Shown piece by piece: positions 7,005 to 13,833 of a stretch of DNA of 21,116 nt (positions within the stretch are counted from its first letter, which is position 1; each line of letters starts with the position of its first letter). The stretch is from positions 1 to 21,116 of the forward strand of contig JAGLDA010000107.1 in the NCBI GenBank assembly GCA_023145955.1, given 5' to 3'. Source of the stretch: Bacteroidales bacterium. GTDB taxonomy: Bacteria; Bacteroidota; Bacteroidia; Bacteroidales; UBA1556. The notes under the pieces were generated by a model. It saw nothing but the letters and a program-made list of their open reading frames with translations, made no database searches and had not been told where the DNA came from. The position numbers were made by a program, and so were the translations under genes.

Positions 7005-7976
7005 ATGGCGAATTTAGAAACCAAATATTTGGGTTTAGATATACAAAATCCTATTATAGTAGGAGCTTCTGAAATAACAAACTCAGTAGAAAGTATTAAA
7101 AAATATAAGAATGCTGGTGCAATAGTATTAAAATCACTATTCGAGGAGCAAATTCTTATGGATATTAACTCAGAAAGAGTTAATAATATTTCTGGTACAT
7201 ATGATCATATCGAGAATTATATTGGTTATTATCTTAAAAAACATACTGTAACTAATTATTTGAATTTGATAAAAGAGGCAAAACAAGCTGTTGATATTCC
7301 AATTATTGCAAGTATCAACTGTTTTGATGATGCTGAATGGATTGATTTTGCTACTAAAATACAAGCTGCTGGAGCTGATGCTCTTGAGGTGAATTTATTT
7401 ATTATGCCTGCAAATGTTGAAACAACTGGGCGTGATTTAGAACAGAGATATATCGATATTATCGAGAAACTTCTTAAAGTTGTTGATATTCCAGTATCAA
7501 TTAAATTAGGTAGTTATTTCTCAGGCTTAGCTAATTTCTTGGTAAAGCTTTCTAATCTTGATATTAAGGGATTAGTATTGTTTAATAAGTTTTATTCGCC
7601 TAAGATTGATATTAATAGCGAAAAAGTAGTTTCAGGTATTAATAAAACAACTTCTCATGATAACGCAAATGTGCTTCGTTGGTTGGGTATTTTGTCTGAT
7701 AAAGTAAATTGCGATTTGTCAGCTTCTACAGGTATTCATACATCTGAGGATGTTATAAGTAATTTATTAGTCGGAGCTACGACTACTCAAATGGTATCTT
7801 CATTTATGATAAATGGAGATAATCACTTAGCAGTTATTCTTAAAGAATTAGAAAAATGGATGGAGAGCAAAAACTATAATTCTATCGAGGAATTTAAAGG
7901 AAAACTTAACCAAAAGAATATTAAGAATCCTATGATGTTAGAACGCTCGCAGTTTATGAGATATTTTACAGATTAG
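7005..7976 (+). CDS. Dihydroorotate dehydrogenase-like FMN protein lacking the catalytic Cys
   Basis: A 323-residue cytoplasmic TIM-barrel protein of the class 1 dihydroorotate dehydrogenase superfamily. Seen directly: NPIIVGASEITNS near the N-terminus, LKSLFEEQI with the conserved strand Lys43, ALEVNLFIMPANVE (127-139), SIKLGSYFSG, and the FMN-phosphate region SASTGIHTSEDVISNLLVGA. In class 1A PyrD the catalytic base is the Cys of the NLSCPN loop; here the loop reads NLFIMP and the Cys is absent, so ordinary dihydroorotate oxidation is unlikely. The C-terminal tail ends RSQFMRYF. Homologues annotated 'dihydroorotate dehydrogenase-like' are common in Bacteroidota, with no function I can name. 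It has its own promoter-like element and is flanked by terminators, so it is probably a monocistronic neighbour rather than an operon member. A redox role near the complex is possible but unproven. Confidence 0.82.
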   Translation: MANLETKYLGLDIQNPIIVGASEITNSVESIKKYKNAGAIVLKSLFEEQILMDINSERVNNISGTYDHIENYIGYYLKKHTVTNYLNLIKEAKQAVDIPIIASINCFDDAEWIDFATKIQAAGADALEVNLFIMPANVETTGRDLEQRYIDIIEKLLKVVDIPVSIKLGSYFSGLANFLVKLSNLDIKGLVLFNKFYSPKIDINSEKVVSGINKTTSHDNANVLRWLGILSDKVNCDLSASTGIHTSEDVISNLLVGATTTQMVSSFMINGDNHLAVILKELEKWMESKNYNSIEEFKGKLNQKNIKNPMMLERSQFMRYFTD

Positions 7977-8004
7977 GAAATAAAAAAATGTTTCCAAAAT
8001 TAAG

Positions 8005-8034
8005 AAAGAGATGGCTATGCTATCTCTTTTTTCT
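8005..8034 (+). terminator. Terminator between converging genes
   Basis: The stem AAAGAGAT (8005-8012) pairs with ATCTCTTT (8022-8029) and runs into a T-rich tract to 8034. It follows the DHOD-like stop by about 30 bases. The minus-strand operon ends at 8036, and the other side of the stem is only partly T-rich on that strand, so bidirectional use is possible but weaker. Confidence 0.7.
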
Positions 8035-8035
8035 T

Positions 8036-8533
8036 TTAGAAATTATATCCAGCACCAACATATAGCCCTTCTGGGAAACTAATTCCTATCCGATATAAAA
8101 AACCGCCTTCTGATATTTGATACCTGTAGCCAATATTTGCTAATGGAAGTAAACCTCCTTCTAATGATGGATTTAGGTAGATGAAGTAACCAATGCCAAA
8201 TCCAACCTCTAAGTAGTAATCACTCTTTGATAGTAGGGCTACGGTTGATAATGATAAATGTTTAAAACTGTAGTATGTAAAAGCTCCCCCTGATGCCTTT
8301 AGCATTAAATGTTTTATTACGGAGTTTTTATTTGAATAAATAGTTCGCTCATAATTAATTGAAGCACCACTAAATAATACTGCATAATTCACATTTCCAT
8401 AAACTATATTCTTAGCAATTGGAATATAACATGATTTAGTGTCAGTATTAGTATTCATTTGGCGAATATTCTGCGCATTTCCTTTTTGATAATTTAAGGT
8501 CAGGATGATAATTAAAATAAACAGTTCTCTCAT
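8036..8533 (-). CDS. Secreted small barrel-like protein, paralogue 2 (function unknown)
   Basis: A 165-residue protein with a hydrophobic N-terminal signal peptide; likely cleavage falls after GNA in KGNAQNIRQMN. The mature part is rich in alternating aromatic and Gly residues, and the C-terminus is AGYNF. A terminal Phe after amphipathic strands is usual for outer-membrane beta-barrels, though this one would be small. It is clearly homologous over its full length to the neighbouring gene at 8619-9116: both have VYGN, SINYE, LKAS, STVA, LP..N.G.RY, GFL.R.G.S.P.G.Y and GY.F at matching places. The first 27 residues are almost unchanged between the two while the mature parts have diverged widely. 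It is the last gene of a minus-strand unit, 85 bases behind its paralogue. No specific function is recognised. Confidence 0.72.
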   Translation of the reverse strand: MRELFILIIILTLNYQKGNAQNIRQMNTNTDTKSCYIPIAKNIVYGNVNYAVLFSGASINYERTIYSNKNSVIKHLMLKASGGAFTYYSFKHLSLSTVALLSKSDYYLEVGFGIGYFIYLNPSLEGGLLPLANIGYRYQISEGGFLYRIGISFPEGLYVGAGYNF

Positions 8534-8618
8534 ATTGCTATTTTAAATGTCCATTTAAATATATTAGTTGTATTATTATTTTAAAAACCCACACTAAACT
8601 ATGTAGAAATCTTTCTTT

Positions 8619-9116
8619 TTAAAAACTATAGCCTAAGCTAGCATATATACCTTGTGGATAACTTACACCAGTCCTAAATAGGAAACCATTCTTAGGATTA
8701 GAATATCTAAATCCCAAATTACTCATTGGTAAATACATTCTATTACTAAAACCAATTGGACTATCCATATTATCTAGTTTTACAATCCCAACCCCAAACT
8801 CTAATCTGTTGAAAATAGCAACAGTGGATATAGATATATGCCTCCCATATATTGACCAAACAGCCCATAAACCTGCAGAAGCCTTCAGGCTAAAAGAGTT
8901 TACAAATGATTTATTATAAAAAATCTTGTATTCATAATTTATTGAGATATTTCCAATAACATAGCCCCATCCTATATTGCCATAAACACTATGTTTGGTA
9001 TTATAATCAGGAATAATACTATCATTAATGCTTATATTCATTTGACGAATATTCTGAGCATTTCCTTTTTGATAGTTTAAGGTCAGGATTATAATTATAG
9101 TTAACAGTATTTTCAT
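8619..9116 (-). CDS. Secreted small barrel-like protein, paralogue 1 (function unknown)
   Basis: A 165-residue tandem paralogue of the gene at 8036-8533 and of exactly the same length. The signal peptide shares 18 consecutive residues with it (ILTLNYQKGNAQNIRQMN), and the underlying DNA is nearly identical too. The mature region alternates hydrophobic, aromatic and Gly residues and ends in LGYSF, consistent with a periplasmic or small outer-membrane beta-barrel-like protein. It starts 9 bases after the stop of the MORN-repeat gene, so the two are almost certainly cotranscribed from the minus strand. I recognise no named family. The duplication and divergence suggest related proteins with different ligands or partners. 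Confidence 0.74.
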   Translation of the reverse strand: MKILLTIIIILTLNYQKGNAQNIRQMNISINDSIIPDYNTKHSVYGNIGWGYVIGNISINYEYKIFYNKSFVNSFSLKASAGLWAVWSIYGRHISISTVAIFNRLEFGVGIVKLDNMDSPIGFSNRMYLPMSNLGFRYSNPKNGFLFRTGVSYPQGIYASLGYSF

Positions 9117-9125
9117 AAAGCTATT

Positions 9126-9917
9126 TTAATAGGATTTAGTTTTTATTAATTCCCCTTCTTTATAGGTCTCTGTTTTAAGTTTACTTTTATCTTCATTATA
9201 ATAATTCCACTTTCCATCTTTTTCATCATCTTTATAAGTTCCTTCAGTTTTTATTCTAGAGGTTTCATGAAAATCAGAATATTTTCCTTGAGCCAAATTA
9301 TTCACATAATTCATATTGCTTTTTATTACCCCTGATTTATAGTAAGTTGTGTAATCACCGTTTAGCGCTTCATTTTTGTAATTTAGAATAACTCTAGGTA
9401 TGCCATTTTCAAAATAGAAGGTAGATATACTGTCTTTGTTTCCATTAATATAATAATGTAGTTCCTTTTTATTTCCATTGGTATAATAGCTTACGTATTT
9501 ACCGTATAGTTCTCCGTTTTTATAGTGTTTTTTATATTCTAGTTGTGCGTCTTTATTATAATATGAGTTAACTCCGTGTAGTTTATTGTTTTTAAAATGA
9601 AGTTCGTTTCTAAACATACCAAACTGGTCAAATACAGTAGTTATACCATTTAATTTTCCGCCATGGTATTCTTGAATAACTTCTAATCGTCCTTCAAAAT
9701 TATATTTTACCCATACACCTTCCTTTTTATTTGATTCAAACCTTCCAGTTTCTAATACCAAGCCTTTATGGATTTGCCATTCGCCATATTTGTTTCCTAT
9801 ATTATTAGTTTTATTAATAGTATCACCAATGGCATTTAAATTTACTTTTGATGTTTGAGCGGTTGTATACATTGAGAGTATAGTAGTGAATATAATTAGG
9901 GTTATTGTTATTTTCAT
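9126..9917 (-). CDS. Secreted MORN-2-type repeat protein (YwqK-like)
   Basis: A 263-residue secreted protein: an N-terminal hydrophobic signal (to about residue 20, ending TTAQ), then about nine copies of a 22-25 residue repeat of the form Y-x-N-G-x-x-x-G-x-W/Y-x-x-Y-Y-x-x-G-x-x-K-x-E-x-x-Y. Good copies begin around KNGELYGKYVSYYTNG and KDDEKDGKWNYYNE. This is the MORN_2/YwqK pattern, usually annotated 'toxin-antitoxin system YwqK family antitoxin', although that name says little about secreted members like this one. The repeats form an extended beta-meander suited to binding. It is the first gene of the minus-strand unit and lies 9 bases from the following paralogue. No clear -7 element was found upstream. 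The repeat assignment is firm; the molecular role is unknown. Confidence 0.8.
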   Translation of the reverse strand: MKITITLIIFTTILSMYTTAQTSKVNLNAIGDTINKTNNIGNKYGEWQIHKGLVLETGRFESNKKEGVWVKYNFEGRLEVIQEYHGGKLNGITTVFDQFGMFRNELHFKNNKLHGVNSYYNKDAQLEYKKHYKNGELYGKYVSYYTNGNKKELHYYINGNKDSISTFYFENGIPRVILNYKNEALNGDYTTYYKSGVIKSNMNYVNNLAQGKYSDFHETSRIKTEGTYKDDEKDGKWNYYNEDKSKLKTETYKEGELIKTKSY

Positions 9918-10106
9918 TAGTTAGGGATTATAAATTATGCAGCAAATTCCAATATATATTTAGTGATATGCACTAGAAAATAAACGACTTTTGTCTACTG
10001 GTTATTAATATTTTTAGTTTGACGAATGTAGTAAAAAATATAATAGGCTATTAGTATTGTTAACTTGAAGAATTAGTACTGCTGTAACAACTTAATAATA
10101 ATAAAT

Positions 10107-10340
10107 ATGGAAGATGATAATTTTAGATTAGCATGTGGATTATATGAGCAAGTGGAGCTAATAAGTATGCGTAAAACTCTTGTTAAGGTAGTATATAATA
10201 ACGTAAATGGTTCTATTCAAGAAATTGAAGGGTTAATTACTGATGTATATGTAAAAAACAAAGTAGAATATATACAAATAGATAATAAAAAGGATATACA
10301 AACGTCACAGATTAGTAATATTATTTCCAATAAAAAATAG
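10107..10340 (+). CDS. Rof-like Rho-binding antiterminator family protein
   Basis: A 77-residue protein that looks like the Rof/YaeO family, which binds Rho and inhibits termination. The match is by pattern: a short N-terminus, C-G-L-Y-E-Q-V-E-L at residues 10-18 (compare C-D-x-Y-D-N-L-E-L-A in E. coli Rof), a strand with KTLVKVVY, then EIEGLITDVYVKNKVEYIQI (compare A-x-D-L-x-x-x-x-N-V-E-Y-L) and a final strand with SQISNI in place of the family's RLDKI. The size fits the family. It stands alone between the divergent minus-strand unit and a good terminator (10369-10404). The assignment rests on motif resemblance only; a stand-alone SH3/Sm-like beta-barrel of another kind is the main alternative. 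Confidence 0.58.
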   Translation: MEDDNFRLACGLYEQVELISMRKTLVKVVYNNVNGSIQEIEGLITDVYVKNKVEYIQIDNKKDIQTSQISNIISNKK

Positions 10341-10368
10341 GGTTATAGTCGTAATCTACACTTAATTA

Positions 10369-10404
10369 GCAATTTATCTTTTGTGATAGGTTGCCTTTTT
10401 TTTT
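10369..10404 (+). terminator. Rho-independent terminator after the Rof-like gene
   Basis: A ten-pair stem, GCAATTTATC (10369-10378) against GATAGGTTGC (10385-10394), has two G-U wobbles in RNA and a 6-base loop. It is followed by a run of nine T (10396-10404). It isolates the Rof-like gene from the rhodanese cluster. Confidence 0.83.
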
Positions 10405-10434
10405 AAGTATGACATTAGTCATTGTTAAACTAGG

Positions 10435-10523
10435 TGTTATCGCAATAACAGATACGTACTTTGTCAGAGAAAATTTGTTTGTTAGTAAAATAACAGTACT
10501 ACATTTGTGTTATTAAAATAACA
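10435..10523. promoter_or_regulatory. Three palindromic FNR/CRP-geometry operator sites (TGTTAT-N4-ATAACA)
   Basis: Site 1 (10435-10450) is TGTTAT-CGCA-ATAACA and site 3 (10508-10523) is TGTTAT-TAAA-ATAACA; both have perfect arms. Site 2 (10480-10495) is TGTTAG-TAAA-ATAACA, with one mismatch. Centres are spaced 45 and 28 bases apart. The 5-4-5 core (GTTAT-N4-ATAAC) has the geometry of FNR-family boxes (TTGAT-N4-ATCAA) with different bases. Against the promoter at 10474-10507, site 2 lies between the -33 and -7 elements, site 3 covers the expected start, and site 1 sits near -70. Sites 2 and 3 suit repression and site 1 suits activation. The regulator is not in this window. Confidence 0.68.
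10474..10507 (+). promoter_or_regulatory. Bacteroidota-type promoter of the rhodanese lipoprotein gene
   Basis: The -7 element TACATTTG (10500-10507) is an exact TAnnTTTG match. TTTGTTTG at 10474-10481 offers a -33 element 18-22 bases upstream, around the usual 19-21. The start point would fall near 10513-10515, giving a leader of about 55 bases. Palindromic operator sites overlap it. Confidence 0.72.
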
Positions 10524-10546
10524 AAAGTATTATATTAATTTAAAAC

Positions 10547-10557
10547 AATAACCTAAA
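10547..10557 (+). promoter_or_regulatory. Leader motif AATAACCTAAA, copy 1
   Basis: An 11-base motif in the 5' leader, 11 bases before the ATG at 10569. It is identical to the core of the motif before the porin gene (11686-11698) and complementary to 13805-13815 in the 3' UTR of the porin-rhodanese unit. It may be a pairing target for RNA or a translation-control element. Confidence 0.42.
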
Positions 10558-10568
10558 TCATTTTTATT

Positions 10569-11567
10569 ATGAAAAATTTATTCAAAGTATTATTTGCCGT
10601 AGTATTATTTGGCGCATTATTTACTACAAGTTGCGAGAAGGATGATCCGGATCCGGATCCAGTAGAAGAGAACAAGAATTTTGCTACTCTAAAGACATAT
10701 TTGAAGAGTAATTCAATGGATCTAACAGATGTACTTGGAACTGGACCAACTTCATTCATTACTACAGCTGCTAATGTATATGGTATAAATACTGATGCTG
10801 ATGCTAATAATGATTACTTCATTATTGATCTAAGAGCAGCAGCTGATTATACTACTGGTCATATCGAAAATTCTGTTAATTCAACATTAGGAGATGTATT
10901 AACAAAAGCTGACGGTCATACAAAAATTGCAGTATTATGTTATACTGGTCAAACTGCATGTTATGCAGTAACTGCTCTTCGTTTGAGTGGATATCCTACA
11001 GCTCAAGCCATTAAATGGGGTATGAGTGGTTGGAGTGGTGTTGATGGTACTGATAAGTGGACTGCAAATACTGGCGATGCAGGTGCAAGTAGCTCTAATT
11101 GGGAAGCAGCTCCAGGTAATCTTGGAACTATAACAAATTATGGAGATCCTGTACTTAGTACAACTGCAACAGATGGAGCAGGTATATTGAAGGAACAAGT
11201 TAGTAGTTTAATTGCAGGTGGATTTAAAGCTGTTGGTAATGCTGATGTACTAGATAATCCTTCAGGATACTTTATTAATAACTTCTGGGAAGCTACTGAT
11301 GTTGAGCATTATGGTAATATTAAAGGAGCTGTAAGAATTAAGCCTTTAACTCTTGCTGGAGATGAGTATAAAAACTATAGTACAGATGCTAAAGTTGTTA
11401 CTTATTGCTGGACTGGTCAAACATCAGCACTTGTTACTGCATATATGCGTATAATTGGATATAATGCCTTTAGCCTTAAGTTTGGTGCAAATGGCATGGT
11501 ATACTCTGCTTTAGGAAGTCATAAGTGGTCTTCATCTGCAGCGTCTGATTTGCCTGTAGTAAATTAA
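10569..11567 (+). CDS. Surface-type lipoprotein with two rhodanese domains
   Basis: A 332-residue lipoprotein sulfurtransferase. The signal peptide ends in a lipobox with Cys22 (FTTSCEKDD). The residues after the Cys (Glu-Lys-Asp-Asp, then an Asp-Pro repeat) resemble the Lys plus acidic surface-export signal known for Flavobacteriia/Bacteroidota lipoproteins, so the outer face of the outer membrane is likely. Rhodanese domain 1 spans about 55-165 (DLRAAADY and GHIENS before the loop) with active-site loop CYTGQT (Cys124). Domain 2 spans about 200-325 with loop CWTGQT (Cys280). Unlike most tandem rhodaneses, in which one domain is dead, both keep the Cys and near-identical loops. Rhodaneses carry sulfane sulfur as a Cys-persulfide. 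It is first in the cluster, with its own promoter, operators and terminator, and is followed by a porin and a second rhodanese. The sulfur donor is unknown. Confidence 0.85.
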   Translation: MKNLFKVLFAVVLFGALFTTSCEKDDPDPDPVEENKNFATLKTYLKSNSMDLTDVLGTGPTSFITTAANVYGINTDADANNDYFIIDLRAAADYTTGHIENSVNSTLGDVLTKADGHTKIAVLCYTGQTACYAVTALRLSGYPTAQAIKWGMSGWSGVDGTDKWTANTGDAGASSSNWEAAPGNLGTITNYGDPVLSTTATDGAGILKEQVSSLIAGGFKAVGNADVLDNPSGYFINNFWEATDVEHYGNIKGAVRIKPLTLAGDEYKNYSTDAKVVTYCWTGQTSALVTAYMRIIGYNAFSLKFGANGMVYSALGSHKWSSSAASDLPVVN

Positions 11568-11575
11568 AAAAAACA

Positions 11576-11613
11576 CTAATAAAGGAGTAGCATTTTGCTA
11601 CTCCTTTTATTAG
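11576..11613 (+). terminator. Strong terminator after the rhodanese lipoprotein gene
   Basis: A long stem, AAAGGAGTAGCA against TGCTACTCCTTT (11581-11592 and 11596-11607) with a TTT loop, extends outward through one bulge to CTAAT/ATTAG (11576-11613). A-rich sequence precedes it and TTTTATTAG forms its 3' side. Partial read-through into the porin gene cannot be excluded, since no clear promoter was found between 11614 and 11716. Confidence 0.8.
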
Positions 11614-11685
11614 TAACAAAATATCTAATATGGTATATGGAGAATGTAATTATTCCTGTTTTATTATATTGGATTATTATAAAGA

Positions 11686-11698
11686 TAATAACCTAAAC
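11686..11698 (+). promoter_or_regulatory. Leader motif TAATAACCTAAAC, copy 2
   Basis: A 13-base motif in the leader of the porin gene, 18 bases before its ATG at 11717. It shares AATAACCTAAA with the leader at 10547. Its exact 13-base reverse complement is at 13804-13816, in the 3' UTR of the same transcription unit. Confidence 0.45.
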
Positions 11699-11716
11699 GA
11701 TTAAATTATTATTATT

Positions 11717-12838
11717 ATGAAAAATGCTTTATTATTTATTGCAATGGTTTTCATGTTGCTTCCATTTCAAATAAAAGCACAAGGGTGTTCTGAATCTGGA
11801 GGTGAAGATGGCGTTAAAGTCATTGGCTATGTACAGAGTGAATATCAATATCAAACACTAGGAGATAGTGTTCAAGTAAATGCCATTAATGGTCTTGATC
11901 AACCTAGCTCATTTTATTTACGTCGTGCACGATTGGGTGTTACTGGTGAAATTCCTTACGACTTTTCTTATTATTTTATTGCAGAGTTTAGCCCTTCATT
12001 GGGAGGCCCATATATACTCGATGCATTTGTAACTTATAAAAGATTTGCACCATATCTTATGGTATCAATGGGACAATTTAAATCACAATTTGGTTTAGAA
12101 TTAACAACTGCTTGTAGTGGTCTTTATACTATTGGCCGTTCGCGTGTTGTTAATGAGCTTGCTAGCCCATTTAGAGATGTAGGAGTTCTATTGCTTGGAG
12201 GTACAGGTGATAAAAAATTCCTAGGGTTGGAACACGAAAATATTGTAACTTATAGATTGGCTATTACAAATGGTCAAGGAATGAATAAGTATGATGGAAA
12301 TATGGATAAAGATGTAACTGCAAGAGTTGTATTACAACCTATTGAGGATATTAAGATTGGTGGTAGTTTCCGATGGGGAAAACAAAAGCCCATTGTATCT
12401 ACAGAGCCTGATGATTTACGTCGTAGATGGGGTTTTGATCTTAGTATAGATAAAGCTAATTTCTTATTCCAAGCGGAATATATTAATGGCTTTGATAGAG
12501 GTTCTTCTCTTGTTGGTGGAGGTTGTGGCAGTGCTCCAACCATTATGAAAGGAGATTTCCATAAGGATGGTTTCTGGACAGCTTTAATGTATAAATTTGA
12601 TAATGGCTTTGCTCCAATTATTAAATATCAGTATTTTAACCTTACTTCTGATGTATCGCCTCTTCAAACTCAAGACGAAGCTATTATTGGTTTTAATTAT
12701 TACTTTAATGATTGGACACGTTTCCAGTTTAATTATGTAATGACTAAAGATAACCTTACAGGTAATACGTTTACAAGTCCTGATAATAATTTTAACAAGA
12801 ATTATTTTGTAGTTCAAATGCAGGCAAAATTTAATTAA
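11717..12838 (+). CDS. Outer-membrane porin, phosphate-selective OprO/P-type (Porin_O_P family)
   Basis: A 373-residue outer-membrane porin. It has a signal peptide (cleavage near QIKAQ, residues 18-22), then the family pattern: VKVIGYVQSEYQYQ strand, SSFYLRRARLGVTGEIPYDFSYYF, LDAFVTYKR, MGQFKSQFGLELTT, a central domain of alternating strands and a last strand FVVQMQAKFN. The RRARL...G, the GQFK..FG.E block and the length fit Porin_O_P (OprP/OprO-like). Despite the name, members in Bacteroidota are general anion- or oligomer-associated porins, and phosphate specificity is not shown by sequence. Position between two exported rhodaneses suggests passage of a small sulfur anion such as thiosulfate or polysulfide, which is inference. 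The 32-base gap to the next gene implies cotranscription with it. Two Cys in the mature part (GCSES and GGGCGS) are unusual for a porin. Confidence 0.82.
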   Translation: MKNALLFIAMVFMLLPFQIKAQGCSESGGEDGVKVIGYVQSEYQYQTLGDSVQVNAINGLDQPSSFYLRRARLGVTGEIPYDFSYYFIAEFSPSLGGPYILDAFVTYKRFAPYLMVSMGQFKSQFGLELTTACSGLYTIGRSRVVNELASPFRDVGVLLLGGTGDKKFLGLEHENIVTYRLAITNGQGMNKYDGNMDKDVTARVVLQPIEDIKIGGSFRWGKQKPIVSTEPDDLRRRWGFDLSIDKANFLFQAEYINGFDRGSSLVGGGCGSAPTIMKGDFHKDGFWTALMYKFDNGFAPIIKYQYFNLTSDVSPLQTQDEAIIGFNYYFNDWTRFQFNYVMTKDNLTGNTFTSPDNNFNKNYFVVQMQAKFN

Positions 12839-12870
12839 TAATAGAAAATAATATTTTAAAACAGTATATA

Positions 12871-13731
12871 ATGAAAAATATAACAAAGTATCTCGGATTA
12901 ATAGTAGCATTTATATTTACAGCTACTACAATAAGTGCTCAAGGTGATTTTATTTCATCTAAAGATTTCGCAAAAGCGGTAAAAAGCAAGAATGCTGTAG
13001 TTATTTCTGCACAATCAGCTAAGAATTATAAAGTGTCACATATTAAGAATGCTGTTTTTATAGATCATAACGATTTATATGAAAAAGGTGCTATTGAAGG
13101 CTTATTATTGTCTCCAGCAAAATTAGCAAAATATTTTGGCTCAAAAGGAGTTTCAGAAACAAAGCAAATATTAATTTATGATGATGGAACTAATAAGTAT
13201 GCTGCAAGAATATATTGGATACTTAAATATATAGGAGCACCTAATGTAAAAATTCTTCATAAAGATATGGGAGCATGGCGATCAGCTAGAATAATGATTA
13301 CTAAAGCTAGCCCTAAAGTGTCTCCAGCCACGTTTACTCCTAAGGTTAATAAGAGTATTGCTACTGATTATAATTTTGTTAAAGCTAGCATCGGTAATTC
13401 TAATGTTGTACTAGTTGACGTTCGCCACTCTACAGAGTTTGATGGAACTATTAAAAAGCCTGTTAGTAAAGGACATATCCCTGGTTCAGTTAATCTAGAA
13501 TGGAAAAAAGTTGAAAACAAAAGTGGAGCTTTACTTCCTAGTTCTGAATTACAAACTGTATTTACAAATGCAGGAATTACTAAAGGAAAAACTATTGTAT
13601 TGTATTGTGGTACCTCTGTTCGATCAGGAATAGTATTCGTAGCTCTTAAAAGTTTAGGCTATACTAAAGTTAAAGTTTACGATGGTGCTTATAATGAGTG
13701 GGATTCAAAAGGTGGTAAATTTGAAAAATAG
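12871..13731 (+). CDS. Secreted tandem rhodanese (SseA/thiosulfate sulfurtransferase-type)
   Basis: A 286-residue periplasmic sulfurtransferase of the two-domain rhodanese/3-mercaptopyruvate sulfurtransferase type. Signal peptide with cleavage after SAQ or SA (residues 22-24). The N-terminal rhodanese domain (about 27-145) is inactive in the usual way: the loop has YDDGTNKYA with Asp in place of the catalytic Cys. The C-terminal domain (about 165-284) has LVDVRHSTEFDG, KGHIPGSVNL and the active loop YCGTSVRS (Cys246). The CGTSVR loop is closer to thiosulfate sulfurtransferase or MST-like loops than to the CxTGQT loops of the upstream lipoprotein, so the two rhodaneses probably differ in substrate. 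It is second in a unit with the porin and is followed by a 3' UTR with two hairpins and the inverted leader motif. Confidence 0.87.
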   Translation: MKNITKYLGLIVAFIFTATTISAQGDFISSKDFAKAVKSKNAVVISAQSAKNYKVSHIKNAVFIDHNDLYEKGAIEGLLLSPAKLAKYFGSKGVSETKQILIYDDGTNKYAARIYWILKYIGAPNVKILHKDMGAWRSARIMITKASPKVSPATFTPKVNKSIATDYNFVKASIGNSNVVLVDVRHSTEFDGTIKKPVSKGHIPGSVNLEWKKVENKSGALLPSSELQTVFTNAGITKGKTIVLYCGTSVRSGIVFVALKSLGYTKVKVYDGAYNEWDSKGGKFEK

Positions 13732-13778
13732 ACTCAGATTATACCTATAATATACCTAAAGATAATTGCGATTGATAG

Positions 13779-13802
13779 TTGTTATCTACATGGAGATAAC
13801 AA
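13779..13802 (+). repeat. Inverted repeat TTGTTATCT-N6-AGATAACAA
   Basis: A perfect 9-base inverted repeat with a 6-base loop, lying directly before the inverted leader motif. The TGTTAT/ATAACA half-sites are those of the promoter operators at 10435-10523 but with a 10-base spacer, so an RNA hairpin is the likelier role. Confidence 0.6.
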
Positions 13803-13833
13803 TGTTTAGGTTATTAATTATTCGCAAAATTGG

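Noticed and set aside
7005..7976. Pyrimidine-pathway PyrD
   Set aside because: The catalytic Cys loop is missing and there are no pyrimidine genes nearby.
10644..10662. GATCCG tandem repeat
   Set aside because: It simply encodes the Asp-Pro linker after the lipoprotein cysteine; it is too short to suggest phase variation.
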